From: Hansfordia pulvinata
Taxonomy: Eukaryota > Ascomycota > Sordariomycetes > Xylariales
NCBI GenBank assembly: GCA_006538405.1
Contig: BJKQ01000009.1
Coordinates: 816,001-880,000 of the forward strand
Reading direction: 5' to 3'
DNA: 64,000 bases
The position numbers and the translations under genes are program-made. The notes beneath the pieces are model-generated. The model saw only the letters and a list, made by a program, of their open reading frames with translations, was not told the DNA's origin and ran no database searches. Positions 35,089 through 47,417 of this stretch are shown piece after piece (position 1 is the first letter of the stretch; the number at the start of each line of letters is the position of its first letter).

Positions 35089-38000
35089 CTACCTCCGAGC
35101 CCCCCGGCCAACAAATTCCCTGAAGGCCCCTCCGGGCCTGGCGCACAGCTCGGCGTACGTGCCCTCCTCGACGACCCCCTCCCCGCGCCCGCCCAGCAGG
35201 GCCACCCGGTCCGCGGCCCGCATCATCTCGCGGTCGTGCGTCGCGACGACCACCGCCACCGGCGGCCGCCTCCGCCGGGCCAGGCGCAGCATCGCGTCCT
35301 CCATGGCCTCCGGCCCGAACCTGGGAGGGGGGTGGGAAGCTGCCGTTCTCGGTTTCTCCTCTTCTTCTTCTCCTTCTCCTTCTTCTTCTTCTTCTACTGG
35401 TTCCACTACTGGTTGCGCTGCTCCATCTACTGCTGGCGCCGCCGCCTCTGCTGCTCTCGGCCGTGGTCGTCCTCGTCGCCTCCGACGCTGCTCGTCCCGC
35501 ATGAGCCCCGCGACGACCCCGCGGACGCGTCGCGCGGCCCGCGCGTCGAGCGCGCTGGTCGGCTCGTCGAGGACGAGCAGGCGGGGGCGGCGGGCCAGAG
35601 CGCGCGCGAGGGCGACGAGCTGCGCCTGGCCCCCGCTCAGCAGCGTCGTCGTCGTCGTCGCCGCGGTGTTGTTACCGCTGTCGTCTTCTTCACCACCACC
35701 ACCGCCGCCGCCGCCGCCGACAACGGTGGCGTACCCCTCGGGCAGGCTGGAGATGAAGTCGTGGACGCCGGCGAGCCGGGCGGCCTCGCGGACGTTGCCG
35801 GGCAGGCGCAGCGGGGAGCCCTCGGGCAGGCCGTAGGCTATGTTGGACGCCAGGGAGAGGCCGGGAATCAGGAGCGAGGTGCCAGAGCCGGGGCCGGAGG
35901 ACTGCTCCTGCTGCTGCTGCTGCTGCTGCTGCGGGACGTAGGCCACGTGCTGGCGGAGGGAGGCCGGGTCGAGGAGGTGGGAGGGAGTGCCGGCGAACGT
36001 GAGCGGCGCCGGCGCCGGCGGTGGAGGAGGATAGTGGCCGAGGTTGTGGCTGCTGGGGCTGCCTGGGGGGCGCGGGTGCTCGGGCTCGCGCAGGCCCAGG
36101 ATGATGGCCGCCAACGTGCTCTTGCCGCAGCCCGAGGGCCCGACGAGGGCGAGGGAGCGGCCTGGCTGGATCGTCAGGTCGACGCCCGACAGGGCGTAGC
36201 TGTGTCGGCGATGGTCGTCCTCGTGGTCGTCGTCGTCGACCCCCGCATCTGGCGAGCGCGGGGCGGGGGCTCGTGGTAGCGGAACGATAGGTCGCGCAGC
36301 TCTATGGGCAGCGGCGTCGTGAGGATCCTGAGTTGCCTGGCCCCGTCGCCCCTCGCCGCCGTCGGCAGGCTGGCGTAGCTCAGGAGCAGCGAGGCCGCGG
36401 CGCGGGCCGCCGCGACGTCCGGAAGGCCGTCGAGCATGCCCGACGCCGTGCTGAGGCCCAGCACCAGCAGGTTGATGACCTGCAGCTCTTCCTTGACCGT
36501 GACGACGACGCTACTACTACCGCTACCACCGCTACCACCGCTGCCGCCTCCGCCGTCGCCCCCGGAGAGGAGGAGCAGGCGCGCGGCGAACCAGAAGACC
36601 AGCGCCATGGTGAACCAAAAGACGGACTGCCAGCACGCATAGAGCAGCGCGCAGCGCCGCGCGCCGGCCCGCCCCAGGGCGCACGCGCGCCCGGCGGCGG
36701 CCCGGTGGCGCCCCCGGATGGCGGCCTCCAGCGACGGCCCCGCCGGCTGGACGCGCAGCGCGGCCAGCCCGTGCAGCGCGTCGGCCATGACCCTGGCGGC
36801 CTCGCGGGACGGGGGCGAGAAGGAGGAGGAGGAAGGGGACGCGGAGGCCCGCCGCGAGAGGACCGCGAGCAGGAGGGCGCTTCCGCCGCCGCCGCCGAGG
36901 CCGACGAGGGCCAGGCGCCACGAGACGGCCGCGGCCCAGGCCGCGGAGGCCGCGGACACGACGGCGAGGATCAGGGCCCCGGGCGCCAGGTGGCTGGCCA
37001 GGGCGCGCGCCGCCTCGGCGGTGTGCTGGTCGAGGGCGCCGGCGACGCGGTGGTGCGGCGGCGAAGGCGAGGCGCCTCTGCCGGGGCCGCTGCTGCCGTC
37101 GCCACTGCCGCTTTCGCCTCCGCCCCCGGCGGGCCGGTCGAACCACGCCCGCGGCTGGCGCAGGACCCGGTTGAAGGCGTGCAGGCGGAGCGCGTCGACC
37201 CACGACCGGCCGGCGCGGTCCAGGAGGTAGTGGCTCAGGAAGGTGGCGGCGCTGCCGGCCAGGGCGACGTTGAGCAGAGTGAGCGAGCGGGCCCGGCCGT
37301 TCTCGTCCCGGAGCTGTCCGTCGCCGCCCGGCCCGGCTTCCTCGTAGAGGGTCGCGAGCAGGTTGGCCAGCGCGAAGGAGAACGCGGGCACAGAGGCCGC
37401 GACGACGAGGCACATGAGCACGCCGAGGAGGAGCAGGCATCTCTCCTTGCGGTCGAGGGATTCCCAGACGGTCCCCAGGATAGCGCGCAGGGTCTCTTGT
37501 CTCTCCACTTTGTCTGCTGTAACTGGCGCCGGCTCTTCTGCTTGTCCGGTCTCACCCGGCAGGACTTTGGCATCTGGCTCCTCCGTGGTGATCGCATATT
37601 GTCCTTGACCGCCGCTCACGTCGTGGCGAGGCTTCTCTTCCGTAGCGTCGAACGTCCCTTGGTGCTTTTCCCCCATGGCTCTTCTCTTCCTGGAGAGCCG
37701 GCGAATGACGCTCCCAAACGCCCTCGACACCAGGGTCCCTGTATCGTTGCTTTCGGGACCGCACTGCCTCCTAAACGCGTCCCAGCTGTGAGCCTGCTCA
37801 GTTCGCCCCGTGCGCAATGTAGGAAGAAGTCCTCCGCGACCCGCGTCCGCCTCCCCATGCCGACCTTCTTCTACAGGCCTGTGAGGGAGCGGACACCGCA
37901 GGTGCGCGCGCGAAACCTCGCTCAGAGGCCGGGAGAAGTTGATCGAGCAGCTGCCGCGCGGGTCTCCCGCCCAAGTCAGGGCCGCCGAGCTCGTCTGCCT

Positions 38001-40068
38001 CCCCCGAGCGGGCGGCGGCGCCGTCAGACGCGCGAGCGCGCCCCCCCCGCGCCGCCCCCCATGAGAGCCGACTTCTCCCCATGCGCCACCACCCGCCCGC
38101 CGTCCACGACCAGCACGTAGTCGTCCGGCAGGATGTGGCTGGTCTGGTGCGTGATCACGACGGTGGTCCGCCCCCGCCGCGCGCGCCGGATCGCGTCCAT
38201 CACGGCGACGCGGTCTGCTGTCGGCCCGACGGCGCTCGTGGGCTCGTCCAGCACCAGCACCGGCGGGTTCGTCAGGAGCGCCCGCAGGATCGCGACCCGC
38301 TGCTTCTCCCCGCCGCTGAGGCCGTGCCCGCCGGCGCCGCCGACGACGGTGTCGAGGCCACGAGGCAGGGACTCCACCAGCGGCCGGAGCTGCAGCGCGT
38401 CGCACAGAGCCCCGAAGCAGCCCCCCGTGCGCATGTGCACCCTGGCCGCCGACGGGTCGAGGCAGGCGTTGAACATGAGCGTGCCGTGGAACAGGCCGCT
38501 GCTCTGCTGGACCATCCCGGCGTTCTCGCGGAGCCACCGGGCGTCGATGCTGCCAAGGGAGCGGCCGTCGATCAGGATCTTGCCCTCGGCCGGCTCGTAG
38601 AGCTTGAGCACGAGGTTGGCGATGGTGCTCTTGCCGGAGCCGCTGGGCCCGACGATGAAGCACGTCGATCCCTCTGGGATGCAGAAGGAGACGTCGCGGA
38701 GCACCATCCTGCTGGGGTTCGTCGGGTATGCAAAGCTGACCTGCGGCAGGTTAGTTAGGAAATACCGAAGCGTAGGTAGACTTGATGCGCCCCAGCGTGG
38801 TCTCACCCGATCAAACTCGATTTCGCCAAAGCACGGCGTCGGGTCCGGGCGAGGACCAGGACGCAGAGGCAGCGCTCGTGGGCTATTCGCGAGCAAGTCA
38901 CACAGGCGCCGGGCAGCCACCATGCCTTTGGCGAGGTCCGCATAGGTGGACGCCAGCGCCTCAAAGGCCTGGAGCGCTGCCAGTGCCGCGTAGAAGGTCG
39001 TCACGACCCTCCCGGGGGACAGGCCCTGCTCTACCAGCACTACGCCGTAGTAGAAGCCCAGGGCGAAGACGGACTCGACCCAGAGCTTGGAGCACCCAAT
39101 CTGTAGAGACGACGCCCTCGTCTGCGAGAGGAAGGCTTCCATGGCTGCTTGCATCTCTGTCTTGTACTGCCAGACCTCGTCGTCGATCGCATTGTATATC
39201 TTGACCAGGTCTATGGCCCTCAGAGCCGAGGCCATCGACGCCGAAGCCCGCGCGGACCTATCCCGCTGCGTGACGACGGCTGTCTGCAGTTTGCGGGATA
39301 GACACGCCAGAGCCACGGCGTAGATCGGCAGTGTGGCCAGTATAGCTAGTGTCAACTTCCAAGACATGTAGAGGGCAATGGCGATATTTCCAACAGCCAG
39401 GGTAAGTTGCAAGATCGAGGAACCCATAGGCACAGACATTGCTTTTCGAAAATCCCGAAGCTCGCTGCAGAAACAAAACTGTCAGCCACGTGTGCCCTGC
39501 ACTCGAAACTGCCCACCTGCCTTTCAAAGCTGGACACCAGTCCGTCGACGCCGTTGCGCAGACAGTCGAAGAAGGCCATGTCTCGCGCGAGCAGCGCTTC
39601 AAAGACCTCGATCCGGACGTCTCGGGCTTGCTGCTCGCCGAAGAGGGTCCAGGAGAACATGAAGGCGAAGCTGGCCAACATGGAAAAGGCCCCGACAGCC
39701 GTGAAGATTGCGCACCGTCCCGACAGCTCATCCAAGGTCTGCTGCGCCGAGCGCTGCCCGCTGCCGAATGCAGACAGTATCTCAAATATCTGACCGAGAA
39801 GAACGCTGAGTGCTACTCTGGGCATGGCGGTTCCAGTGGAAGAAATGACGCCGAGTATCAGAAGTCCGCAGTGTCGCCGTCTTGTAACGAAGAAGAGACT
39901 GCCGAGAGACGGCGAGGGTGTCGCATCCGCCATTTTGCGCCGGTTTCGGTGTTGGTGTTGAAGTCGGCATGAGCTCTTTCCAGTCTGAGGTTGGCAATTG
40001 TTGTAAGCGTCATGGAGGTTGCCGTAGGTGCGCGTGGCAGCTGGTGCTTGCGTGGTGATAGACTGCAT
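35089..40068 (-). CDS. ABC transporter, full-length ABCB (Ste6/MDR) type, with two frame breaks
   Basis: One transporter with order TMD1-NBD1-TMD2-NBD2. Clear exons: 40068-39517, 39460-38807 and 38740 onward; introns are 56 and 66 nt. NBD1: Walker A GPSGSGKST, signature LSGGEKQRV, Walker B LVLDEPTSA, H-loop ITHQ; its D-loop reads SAVG rather than SALD. NBD2: Walker A GPSGCGKST, signature LSGGQAQLV, LVLDEPTSALD, H-loop ATHD. Three coding blocks lie in three different frames: to 38024, then about 38050-36250, then about 36270-35089. Each switch equals one missing base. A base restored in the G8 run (38041-38048) gives the family-like NBD1 ending GGALARL; one in the C5 run near 36269-36273 joins TMD2 to an acidic linker before NBD2. 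Short introns are an alternative. Gln, Gly, Pro and Ser runs lengthen the protein. It probably exports a lipophilic compound or peptide. Confidence 0.85.
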
Positions 40069-40555
40069 GCGATTTGTTTATGTCCCGTTGCTCGGCAGCT
40101 GGTGACACGGTAAACTTCGTCATGGCTGGCTCCCGTTGGCTTAGGTACTCGAGAGCAAAGACCTTTTAATCTACAACTAGCCCACCTGGGCTACCTGTAT
40201 GGCTGTGCTCACTTTTACCTTGCGTGCAACGTTGGCAGGTATTCTGCGCTTCTGAACCGAGCCATCAAATGCCGAAAGGTTCAAACAGCCGGTGCAGGAG
40301 TTCGTACTTTGAAAAATGTCCACAGTGACCGACAACTGCAGCTAGATTGAATAGAATGATTCATGTTTACTCGACGCGTGGTGGGCCAACGACTGTACCC
40401 GGAATACTGCGGCTTCAACACGTAGCTTCTGACCGTGTCCTGACATTGACTGCAGCGTGACTTTTAACCCTGGCTATATGCCTCCGGAATCACATCAAAG
40501 CAGATTTCTCTAATTCCTCACACGACACATAGCATGTCGACTTCGCGCCAACTCA
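40069..40555. other. Intergenic region
   Basis: About 490 bp between the ABC transporter start and the 3' end of the PBDC1 homologue. No feature seen; it should contain the ABC promoter. Confidence 0.6.
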
Positions 40556-41264
40556 TTATTTGTTAGCCTGCGCCTTCTCGTAGATCCAGTCGTTGAGGCC
40601 GTTGCGGTTTCTGGCAATCTCCACGGCGTAGAACTGCATTCGGGGAACTGGTGTGGGGTTAGCCTATCGTGTCATGGCGAAATCGTGTGCTCGTAGCTCC
40701 ATTGCTCTCGGCGGGGCGCAGACGAACCGAAGATGGTCTCCTTCTCTCCGTACTCAAACTTGGGGTTGGTGCGCAGAATGGTGCCGAAGCTGTAGTCCTT
40801 GACCTTCTTCTCGTACTCCATCATGAACGCGCGCCACCTCGCCTTGCCGTTCTTGCTCTTCATCTCGTTCTCGTCGATGGTCGCGGCCGGGTCGAACTCG
40901 GGAAGTCGCGCTTCAGGTGCTCGTATATCTCGTCGTCGATCTTGGTCAGCCGCAGGGCCGAGCCCTTCACCTTCTCGAGGATGCTCCAGTAGGTCTCGAG
41001 ATGCTCCACAACTGGGGGCGCGAAAATGTTAGAACGGTCAGTACGAGGGCGGGGGCTGTGTCAGCATCTTTGCGACCGTTGCGCACCTTTGACAGAAAAT
41101 TGCTTCTCGATCTGTGGCGCGCGCGCTGGTCAGTACACTGCCTTTGCCGATTCGGAACGCGAGATGGAAAACAAGCTCACATCCTCCAGGTTGTCGGCCT
41201 CGTCTGCCTTGAAGTCCTTGGGGACAGGGCCGCCGACGGCCATCTTCTCGAGATCGTCGGCCAT
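40556..41264 (-). CDS. PBDC1 / YPL225W family protein with an apparent one-base frameshift
   Basis: Four exons on the minus strand: 41264-41181, 41111-41087 (25 nt), 41011-40728 and 40647-40556. Conserved blocks are KARWRAFMMEYEKKVKDYSFG, the sequence ETIF joined across the last intron to VPRMQFYAVEIARNRNGL, and a Trp-Ile-Tyr end. This is the PBDC1 family; the yeast member is reported to chaperone nascent eEF1A. Within exon 3 the frame breaks: the stretch ending IYEHLKRDFP and the stretch EFDPAATIDENEMK are both family-like but differ by one base at about 40903-40910 (CCCG where CCCGG or CCCCG would keep frame). No GT-AG intron can bridge it because both sides are conserved coding sequence. 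Exon 3 is 284 nt where phase requires 285. A sequence error is the likeliest cause. The protein should be about 160 aa. Confidence 0.85.
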
Positions 41265-41818
41265 CGCGGAATCGAGCGCTTCTGACGGGCGCAAAAGTGG
41301 GTTCTGATGTACTCGGGTTGGTCGGCGTATCAAATGAAGGCGCGCGAGAATACGGCGACTTCTGCGGGCTAGACAAGATCGAAGAAGGAGCTTATCAGTT
41401 GTTAGCAAGTAGCTTGATGAGGTAGGGCACAAAGTTGAGAGCTTGGCCCCTGGAAAAAGTTCGCGACTGTAGCCCCGCGAAGGCTCGTGTGGGCTGTGAC
41501 GTCGCGCGGCGGGCATGGGTCTGGTGCCATGGAGGGGTAGTGGGGCAATGCAGCTATCGATAACTCCCATGCCCGCTAAAGCGATACCCTTTGAGGCACC
41601 GACGCCACATGCAGGATGCACCGTGGCAGCCAAGTCGACATGACCATCACACGTAACCACGCAGAGCTGGTGTTGCAAACAGCTGGGGGAGCTCCAAACT
41701 GGATAGTCCCATCAATGTTTCATTATGTACTTTAGTCGACGCTACGCTCTATTATAGATTTGAAGTACTCTAACCGTCCGTTCCTCATGATTCGGAGCTG
41801 TCGTCGCTGTCTGTGACA
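41265..41818. other. Intergenic region
   Basis: About 550 bp between the 3' end of the MFS gene and the start of the PBDC1 homologue; both genes read leftward. No separate feature seen. Confidence 0.6.
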
Positions 41819-43758
41819 TCAACTGTGCTCCAATGCCTATGATGGGTTAGCCGGTGTGCCCATGCCAGGGGCCGCATGGCGGAAGTCTGACTCACAACTG
41901 CGAATTTACTCTTCGAACGGATTCTTTCGCCGAAAAAGACCAGCACCCAAGGGACAATCCCCAGCAGAGTGGCAATGCCGCCCAGGAGCCCACCTGCTGC
42001 GCTGTTGCCAAGGTTCGTGAAGAGAGCCGCTGTCACAAGCGGAAAGATACCGCCAAGGATGTTCCGGCAAAATGACTGCGCTGCCAGCGCAGACGAAGCG
42101 TAGGTCTGGTAGATGTCGGCAAGGTAGTTGAATGTTGCCAGATAGACATAGTAAATGCCCATGGTAGCAATGCAAATGGCCAAAGCTGGTGCCATCCAGT
42201 GGACGTCAGGCTTGGACGAAAAACCAAACAGGTAAAGCCCCAGCGGCAGAAGGATCGAGGTCAAGCACGTGAAGTAGAGTCTCGACTCGGGGGATTCCGT
42301 GGGGAATCTGCGGCGCATGAAGCTCCAGAACTTGCTCTGATCCGCCACCTCGTCGCATTCATCATCAGTCTTGCCCGACCTTCGCTGCCAGTCCGGATGC
42401 TTCAGCATGTTTTCCTGGTAGATGCCGATGAGCGTGGCCAGAATGGCGCCTATCACCATGGCACAGAATACGTAGCCGGCCTGCTCGGTGGAAAAGCCGT
42501 AGACACTCTGGAAAACAAGAGGGATGGATCCGAAAGTGAGGTAAAGAACCGCCCAGGCGAAGGATACCCAGAGAGAAAAGGCGAGGACAATGGGCTCCAT
42601 GGTGAGGAACTGGAAAGGGCGGAACAGAGAAGATGTGATCATGACAACCAGCGAGCTCCTCTCCTCGTCGGCCTTGACAATCCACCGTATGCGCTTCAGC
42701 TGGTAGCCACGAGTCTCCGCCTCGGGCCCCGCCTTGGGCGTCTCGAGTCCCTTCTCAGTGTCCATGACCCCGATTCCTCCCTCGGAGGCGTTCGGCGCAG
42801 TCCAGACCCCGTAGGCGCCGGCTGCCTCCAACTTTTCATACCAGTGGTTCAGGGCCTTTGCTTTTCTGGAAAGCAAGACAGAGCCCCGGCTCTCGGCGAA
42901 GAAGAAGACAACAGAAAGCATGATGGCGGCGTCGAGGATGACTTGGTGCCAGAAGATCCATCTCCACATACCGCCGAGGTCTTTCCAGCGATGCGTCATG
43001 ACTGCTCCAACCAAAGGCCCAAGGCCTGTGCCGGCGAGGGCTGCTCCGGCAAACACACTCATCGGTGCATTTCGGTTTTCCTTCTCGTACAGGTCGGCAA
43101 TCACGCCGCCCACCATGGTGCTGAAAACGCTGCCTGCCACCCCCAGGAAGAATCGAGACACGAGCATACCGGCAAGGTTCTGGACGACGGCGCAGATGAC
43201 TTGGAAGACGGTGAAGAAGAATCCGGCGATCATGAACACCGGGTAGCGGCCGTTGACCTCGGAGAAGGGCGCGAGGATCATGGGTGCTATGGCAAAGCCC
43301 GTGCAGAAGGTTGTGACGCCGGCCAGAACAGCGATCTTGGAGACGCCAAACTCGGCCGCCATGATATCCGCAGGCGGCGAATATGCGCCAGCAGTGTATG
43401 CCGTCCCGAAAGTGCCCACGCACGAGAGGATCACCATGACAGTTTTGCGGGATGTCGACCACAGAAGGGGATCCGTGTATTTTCGAAGATCGGGACCGGA
43501 CAGAAGCTCGGTCTCTGATGAGTCGAGCCCGGCCGAGTTTGGCAAAGGCAGCGCCTGTCTGTGGGTGAGATACTGATTGACTATCGGCGTCTGCGCATCC
43601 AGAGCCATGGCGCCATCCCCCGGCCTGGCGACAGAGCCTGAGGGCGGCGAGGTGTCGACGCGATCGCCGGCTTTCGCCATGGTGTCGAGCTGACCGACGG
43701 GGGCAGTCATTGAAGTGGTGTTGCGGGCATCCTGGCAGACTGGAAAGGCCTCGGACAT
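41819..43758 (-). CDS. Major facilitator superfamily exporter, DHA1 type
   Basis: Exon 1 is 43758-41896; a short second exon is 41836-41819, joined by a 59-nt intron with GTGAGT, CTAAC and TAG. The spliced product is 626 aa ending KFAVALEHS. If the intron is retained, the frame stays open for a few dozen extra codons to 41785. An N-terminal cytosolic tail of about 100 residues precedes twelve hydrophobic segments in two blocks of six. Family blocks include NGRYPVF, the loop-2/3 sequence after TM2, and GAALAGTGLGPLVGAV, an antiporter-like motif in TM5. The central loop carries DTEKGLETPKAGPEAE. These fit fungal drug:H+ antiporters exporting small molecules across the plasma membrane. Two exporters (ABC and MFS) within 9 kb suggest shared efflux work, but the substrate is unknown. 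Confidence 0.92.
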
Positions 43759-44185
43759 TTTCTAGTAGGGTGTCGATGGCTTTTATTGTTACTGATTGCC
43801 TCGAGCCGCGGCCATGGGGTTCCAAGTCGGTGTGAAGAGAACCGTCGAGAAGTGGGCCTGCAACAGGATGGGTGGGTTCGACGTTGGTGGGCTTCGTGGC
43901 TTCGTGCCAGGGTACCGACAGTTTGACCTGAGATCAGAGTGCCAAAGCCGTGTGACCGGCTTTATCTGAGACCGGCAATTGCACGGGATTGTAAGGCTAT
44001 CGCTGCCCTTTATCACGGGCGCCGGGCTATCGAGAAGACGCTGGTTATTCCAAACAATAATCTCACTGTGGTCGAGTCGAATCCTATTGCGGCACGGCCA
44101 GTTCTAGGAGGGTTTGTTGGATAGGCAATGGATATCCAGGTAGGCCGCGAGTATTCAGGTGTGGATAGGCCTGGAGAATTTGCAA

Positions 44186-44207
44186 GGGGGGGGGGGGGGG
44201 GGGGGGG
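44186..44207 (+). repeat. Poly-G tract, 22 nt
   Basis: Uninterrupted run of 22 G about 430 bp upstream of the MFS start codon, C-rich on the MFS coding strand. Confidence 0.9.
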
Positions 44208-47200
44208 CGATAGGAGACTAGCAGAAGAGCCCCAGCAGCAGCTTTGCGCAAAACGCCACTGGGCGGTAAGCACGGGGCATCGTTGATGAGATACGACTCC
44301 GGTCCAGCTACCCACCGGAGATGGGGTGGAAGGTGTTGAGCGGTGCCGAGGGGGCGGGATAGTGGGCGGGACGGCTTCAGCTGCGAGCGGAGGGCGCTCG
44401 GAAGGCGTTCGGAGAGACCAAGACCGAATGGGCTGCTCGAGCGAATGCAGGTGGCAGCCGGCACTGCTGCCGGCTGCAGCATCGGGCCTTGCGTCGGCGG
44501 TAAGGCGCGAGAGCGTGAGAGGGGGGAGAGGAAACCTTGGGGGAGAGGAGAGGAGAAGGGGAAGCTGTGGATCGCCCGCGAGGGTTGTGGGCCGCTGATA
44601 CCCCGGGCGATCATCAAAGACCACCCGGTACGAGTGCCCATATGCAGGAGCACCGTCCAGGGTTGCCCCACGCTGTGGACGGCTTGCTTGGTGCGGCGGC
44701 CGAGGTGCGCCAGCCACCCGACATTGCTGGCAGATGGGCGATACTGCACCCGACAGGTGAGACGGCAGTGCGGCTGAAGCTCAAGGTGCAACGCGGGTGT
44801 TCAAGCTGAGGCCGGCGACAGTCGTTGGCAAGCGACGGCGTGTCGAGAAGGGGGGTGACGGCAGCCGTGTGAGGTCGGCGGCGTGGACGACAAAGGTCTC
44901 GGGATCGGCACTCGTCTCGTAGCAGATGCTGGCTTCCAATGGCCGCGCGCCGACTACATTGGACGGGAGTAGTCGGCCGTTCAATCCACGGGTACCTACG
45001 GGCACTCATACCTCGAAAAAAAAAAAGGTATTACTCATTCTCGAATGGATGGCTCACGGCAGGTGCGAGGGCGTCGGGAATAACGCCAATAGCGGCTGCA
45101 GCGGCAGTAGCGACCAGCTGATAGCCGTGCATACCCGCACTCGTCCGAACACGGCAGCGACCTTGCCGTAAAACAATTTCTTCGTCTACGGCCTCCGGTC
45201 CGGGGCAGCAGCGAAAACCAAGACATGGGGCAACCACGGGAACCTTCAAGAACACATGCAGCCCCAAACTAGTGGTACGGTACATACTCGTAATAGGAAC
45301 CCGGAATGGCATGGGCCTGCCCCCGTTGCCGATCTCGGATCCGGCGCCTACTGGCCCGGCCCAGCGCCCGCCCCCACTCGGCCTCGTGCTCGACCGACCC
45401 TTATTATTATCATCTCCATCCCTTGTGCCTCGCTGACTGGTCCCGATCTCGCCTGGCCTGGCCTGTGCCGCGTGCGCCGTATTTCCGATTATTCCCATCG
45501 GGCCACATGGGACCGGCAGAGCAGACCCAGCTCTGGCCACCTCTTATTTCCGCCGCCCCTGCCCATGGCTTGTTCCGTCAGCGTCACGGCTCCAGCTCCC
45601 TCCTAGATAAACTGACGCCGTCCGCGACGCATGGTCCTCCTGGCCAAACCCTCGACTTCGAAGCATGACTCGAAGTGATTCGTAAGTAGGTAGGCATGCA
45701 GGGCCCGATCTCAATTTCACAAAACACCCAGCCGCATGCGCGGGGCGCGCAGGCTGTCTCAGACCTGCCAGTCGAGCACAGGTACTGTGCGATGCACACT
45801 TCAGGAGCTTATTCCCGAGAACCCTCGTGCGTTCGCCTTGTGGATCTGACACGCGCGCCTCGTCTTGAGGGCCCACCGGGACGTGTCTGCCCTGAACACA
45901 ATCATGTTTGCGGTGGGTGGATGCCAGTCCCAGCCTCAGTGCCGGGTTCGCGTGCCCAGAGTTCCACTTCGTCCTGCTATGCGGTCCGCTGCTGTCCGTA
46001 TCATGATGAGAGGGCCCGGGTGGGCCACAGGCAGGCATCACGCCTACTCCTCTGCACTACGTCTCTGGCAGTAACTGTCAATATTAAGCGGCCCGAGGCG
46101 CCGCTTGAAGCTCCGGCGACAACGGCCTCCGAAAGGCTGCCCGGTTGGAATCTCTTCAGGCATCGTTGCTCGTTCGTATCGAACCAGTTCGGGTCCAGAG
46201 GGCGAGCATCTCTGGCTGTTTTATGGGTGGATTTCAGGCCACAGACGAGTCACGAGGTTGAAAGCAGCTACCCGGTTGATAGTAGAAGCCTGCTCCAAGA
46301 AGACGCAGAAAGATAACAAAATGGCAAGCGAGGGTTGGGTCAGCATCATCCAGAGCCTTGACTGCAAGCTCACTGCTGTCACCGCTGCTTCAGTCGCAAA
46401 TCTAGCTGATGTCGCTGCTGAGGGGGGCTCTTTTGAGTATGAGCTCCGTTCTACGTGACTGTTTCTTCCCTTTGGACCTTCTGACGACCAGGGGCATGCC
46501 TCGTGCCGTCAGGTACTTCATACGTTGTTTGATTCATTCCCTTGACCGATGGCGCACGCGAAGCTGTAGGGAACCCGGCGTGTATCGTGCCCTGCAGGTA
46601 CGCTCAGTAGCTGTCAGAGGACGAAGGCCCTTTGGAAGGGAAACCACTGTTCTGAGCCTTGTTTTATCTTGCTTCCTTGAGCCACATACGTGTCGATTCC
46701 TTGCAATGCCCAACTGTCAAGCGTGAATCAGCTTGGGTATCCTGAAAGAAACAACCGCATCTTCAAGTCGTTAAAACAAAGTGAAGCATCAAATGGGTAT
46801 CGACCTGGCCTGAGCTCCTGAATCAGGCGGCCTTGATGACTTGAGCGACCCAATGGGTGCCCCTCGCGAGCGACCATAGAGAGTGGGAGGCGGAGGCCGC
46901 ATTCAACCGGCCCTCTCTATCAGGTTTCTACCGACATCACATGTCTAAGAAGAATGCACTGCCAAGTACACGCACTCGAGCGTCTCGTCATCGGCGGCCA
47001 GCCTGTCGCGTGTGAGCCACGACTGGCAGCCGCCCATGATGTGCCTACCCTGAGCCTCGCGGTGCGAACAGCCCGAACAAACGAGCTCTGCGCATGTTTC
47101 CCATGGCCAAGAGCCGATATATCAAACACAGATGGGATACGACACCGACGTTATCGTGGGAGAAAAGCAAAAAACAAAAGAGAAAGAAACAAGAAAGGAA

Positions 47201-47417
47201 AAAGAAGAGCGAGGGATAGGGCTGCGGCTCAAACCTCCGGGTCCAATACGGGCAACGTGCCCTCGGCAAAGACAACACGGTGCTTCAGAATGTCCATGGA
47301 TGGAAGCCAGTGGTATTTGCGCTCTCGGGGTCTCTATTTTACGGGGGCTCGGGGGCAGCTTGACGAGGCGAAACCACTCGTCAAGTCCTGCTCTGCCAAG
47401 TATTGTACCTGGACAGA

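Noticed and set aside
36333..38120. 595-codon plus-strand frame over the ABC transporter
   Set aside because: Shadow frame; the minus strand carries intact ABC motifs in this interval.
42199..43518. 439-codon plus-strand frame over the MFS gene
   Set aside because: Shadow of the transporter; no hydrophobic or domain pattern of its own.
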